Assembly: GCA_014860115.1 (NCBI GenBank)
Contig: JACZKK010000110.1
Span: 1-46,906 of the forward strand
Length of the DNA stretch: 46,906 nt
Direction of reading: 5' to 3'
Source of the DNA: Ignavibacteriaceae bacterium
GTDB lineage: Bacteria; Bacteroidota; Ignavibacteria; Ignavibacteriales; Ignavibacteriaceae
The translations under genes were made by a program, and so were the position numbers. This document shows positions 46,398 to 46,906 of this stretch, piece by piece. Under the pieces are notes generated by a model, which had not been told where the DNA came from, did no database searches, and saw only the letters and a program-made list of their open reading frames with translations. Every line of letters starts with the position of its first letter. Position 1 is the stretch's first letter.

Positions 46398-46805
46398 TTA
46401 TAAAATTTGAACCAATAAAGTTTCGGTAAATACTTTATCAATTTTTCTCTGCACTTCAGCAAGCGGATCTTTAATTTTACAGCAGTCAAAATGCTCGCAA
46501 TCTGCTGAAGAACTATTTAACTGCATGCAATCTACAATCTTAAAATTCGTTTCAACTGCGCGGATAATATCTATCAATGAGATATTATTTGCCTTTCTTG
46601 CGAGAGAAAATCCACCGTTGACACCTTTGGCAGAAACAGCAATATCACTCTTGACAAGATTCTGAAGAACCTTCGCAACAAGCTGATATGGAATCTGATA
46701 ACTCTCTGAAATTTCCTTCGCGGTTGAAAATCCTGAGTGATTTTTCAGAGCCATATACTTGGCTGCCATAAGGGCATATTCTGCTTTTTTTGATAATTTT
46801 AGCAT
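46398..46805 (-). CDS. Rrf2-family (IscR-like) transcription regulator
   Basis: A 135-residue winged-helix regulator. The N-terminus KLSKKAEYALMAAKYMAL, the recognition helix region STAKEISESYQIPYQLVAKVL and KGVNGGFSLAR are diagnostic of Rrf2. Cysteines 93, 103 and 108/109 lie in the region where IscR and NsrR ligate a cluster, though the spacing (C-x9-C-x4-C) differs from IscR. So an Fe-S-sensing role is likely but not certain. A GACT-GATTT-AGTC palindrome is only 9 bp upstream of the start codon, suggesting autoregulation. It heads the minus-strand group with the HesB-like gene and sod. Confidence 0.9.
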   Translation of the reverse strand: MLKLSKKAEYALMAAKYMALKNHSGFSTAKEISESYQIPYQLVAKVLQNLVKSDIAVSAKGVNGGFSLARKANNISLIDIIRAVETNFKIVDCMQLNSSSADCEHFDCCKIKDPLAEVQRKIDKVFTETLLVQIL

Positions 46806-46813
46806 ACAAAAAG

Positions 46814-46826
46814 GACTGATTTAGTC
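46814..46826. promoter_or_regulatory. GACT-N5-AGTC palindrome in front of the Rrf2 gene
   Basis: GACT (46814-46817), GATTT, AGTC (46823-46826) lies 9 bp from the start codon on the minus strand, where a repressor would block transcription or initiation. The core matches that of IscR-type sites and resembles the palindrome upstream of lpdA at 18540. Confidence 0.5.
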
Positions 46827-46906
46827 TGACATTAAACTAAAGATTATGAGTTTTAAATGCAAGTCGGATGTCTGTGATTTAAATTAAAATATGTTATTTC
46901 CCCTCC

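Overview
The window looks like chromosomal DNA from a moderately AT-rich member of the Ignavibacteria / Bacteroidota-Chlorobi lineage. Six or seven secreted proteins end in a type IX secretion (T9SS) type A sorting domain with the typical start (N[YF]PNPFNP or close variants) and end (SGVY.Y.L ... KKM.L.K). There is also a PorV/PorQ-family protein, a TonB-dependent receptor with a carboxypeptidase-regulatory-like N-terminus, an E1 alpha-beta fusion, and an isolated atpD-atpC pair. The family assignments are from motif recognition by eye; no searches were run. I saw no tRNA, rRNA, CRISPR array, complete insertion sequence or prophage.

Layout. (1) 1-4340: a FadL-like outer-membrane protein, then a peroxide-stress unit of a PerR-like Fur regulator with a palindromic operator in front of its gene, followed by catalase-peroxidase katG. 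(2) 4506-11595: a more accessory stretch with an AlbA_2/GHKL-type regulator carrying an 11-bp tandem repeat, an AT-rich T9SS protein, an alcohol-dehydrogenase fragment, a 68-codon Cys-motif protein, a GNAT acetyltransferase carrying a mobile-looking double hairpin inside its reading frame, a helical protein, an exported phosphatase-like protein and an intact MDR oxidoreductase. (3) 11742-18441: secreted FG-GAP/ASPIC and triplicated DUF4397 proteins, a CMD-family protein, an unknown membrane protein and a SnoaL-like lipoprotein. (4) 18637-26584: one dense operon, lpdA-lipB-E1(alpha-beta)-E2-lipA, followed by an NmrA-like protein; it supplies a 2-oxoacid dehydrogenase complex together with both enzymes that make its lipoyl cofactor. 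(5) 26848-42121: a large exported-protein locus with overlapping or abutting genes: two T9SS-like proteins, a lipoprotein, a TonB receptor, a PorV-like protein, an NHL-repeat lipoprotein, an endonuclease/exonuclease/phosphatase (EEP) protein and a 1086-residue lamin-tail/OB/phospholipase-D protein. (6) 42293-44113: atpD-atpC. (7) 44117-46805 on the minus strand: an Rrf2-type Fe-S regulator, a small unknown protein, a HesB/IscA-type Fe-S protein, a Mn-type superoxide dismutase with a Tat-like leader and an internal start, and a LON-domain protein.

Most noteworthy: a double-hairpin element present twice, once intergenic and once in frame within a GNAT gene, with stems fully conserved and differences confined to loops and spacer; a perfectly base-paired three-way-junction candidate between sod and the LON-domain gene; an 11-bp tandem repeat inside a coding region that could act as a frameshift switch; a candidate T9SS-exported nuclease/phosphodiesterase locus whose parts resemble dismembered extracellular nucleases; and matching GACT/AGTC palindromes upstream of the Rrf2 gene and of the lpdA operon that suggest a shared Fe-S-responsive circuit.
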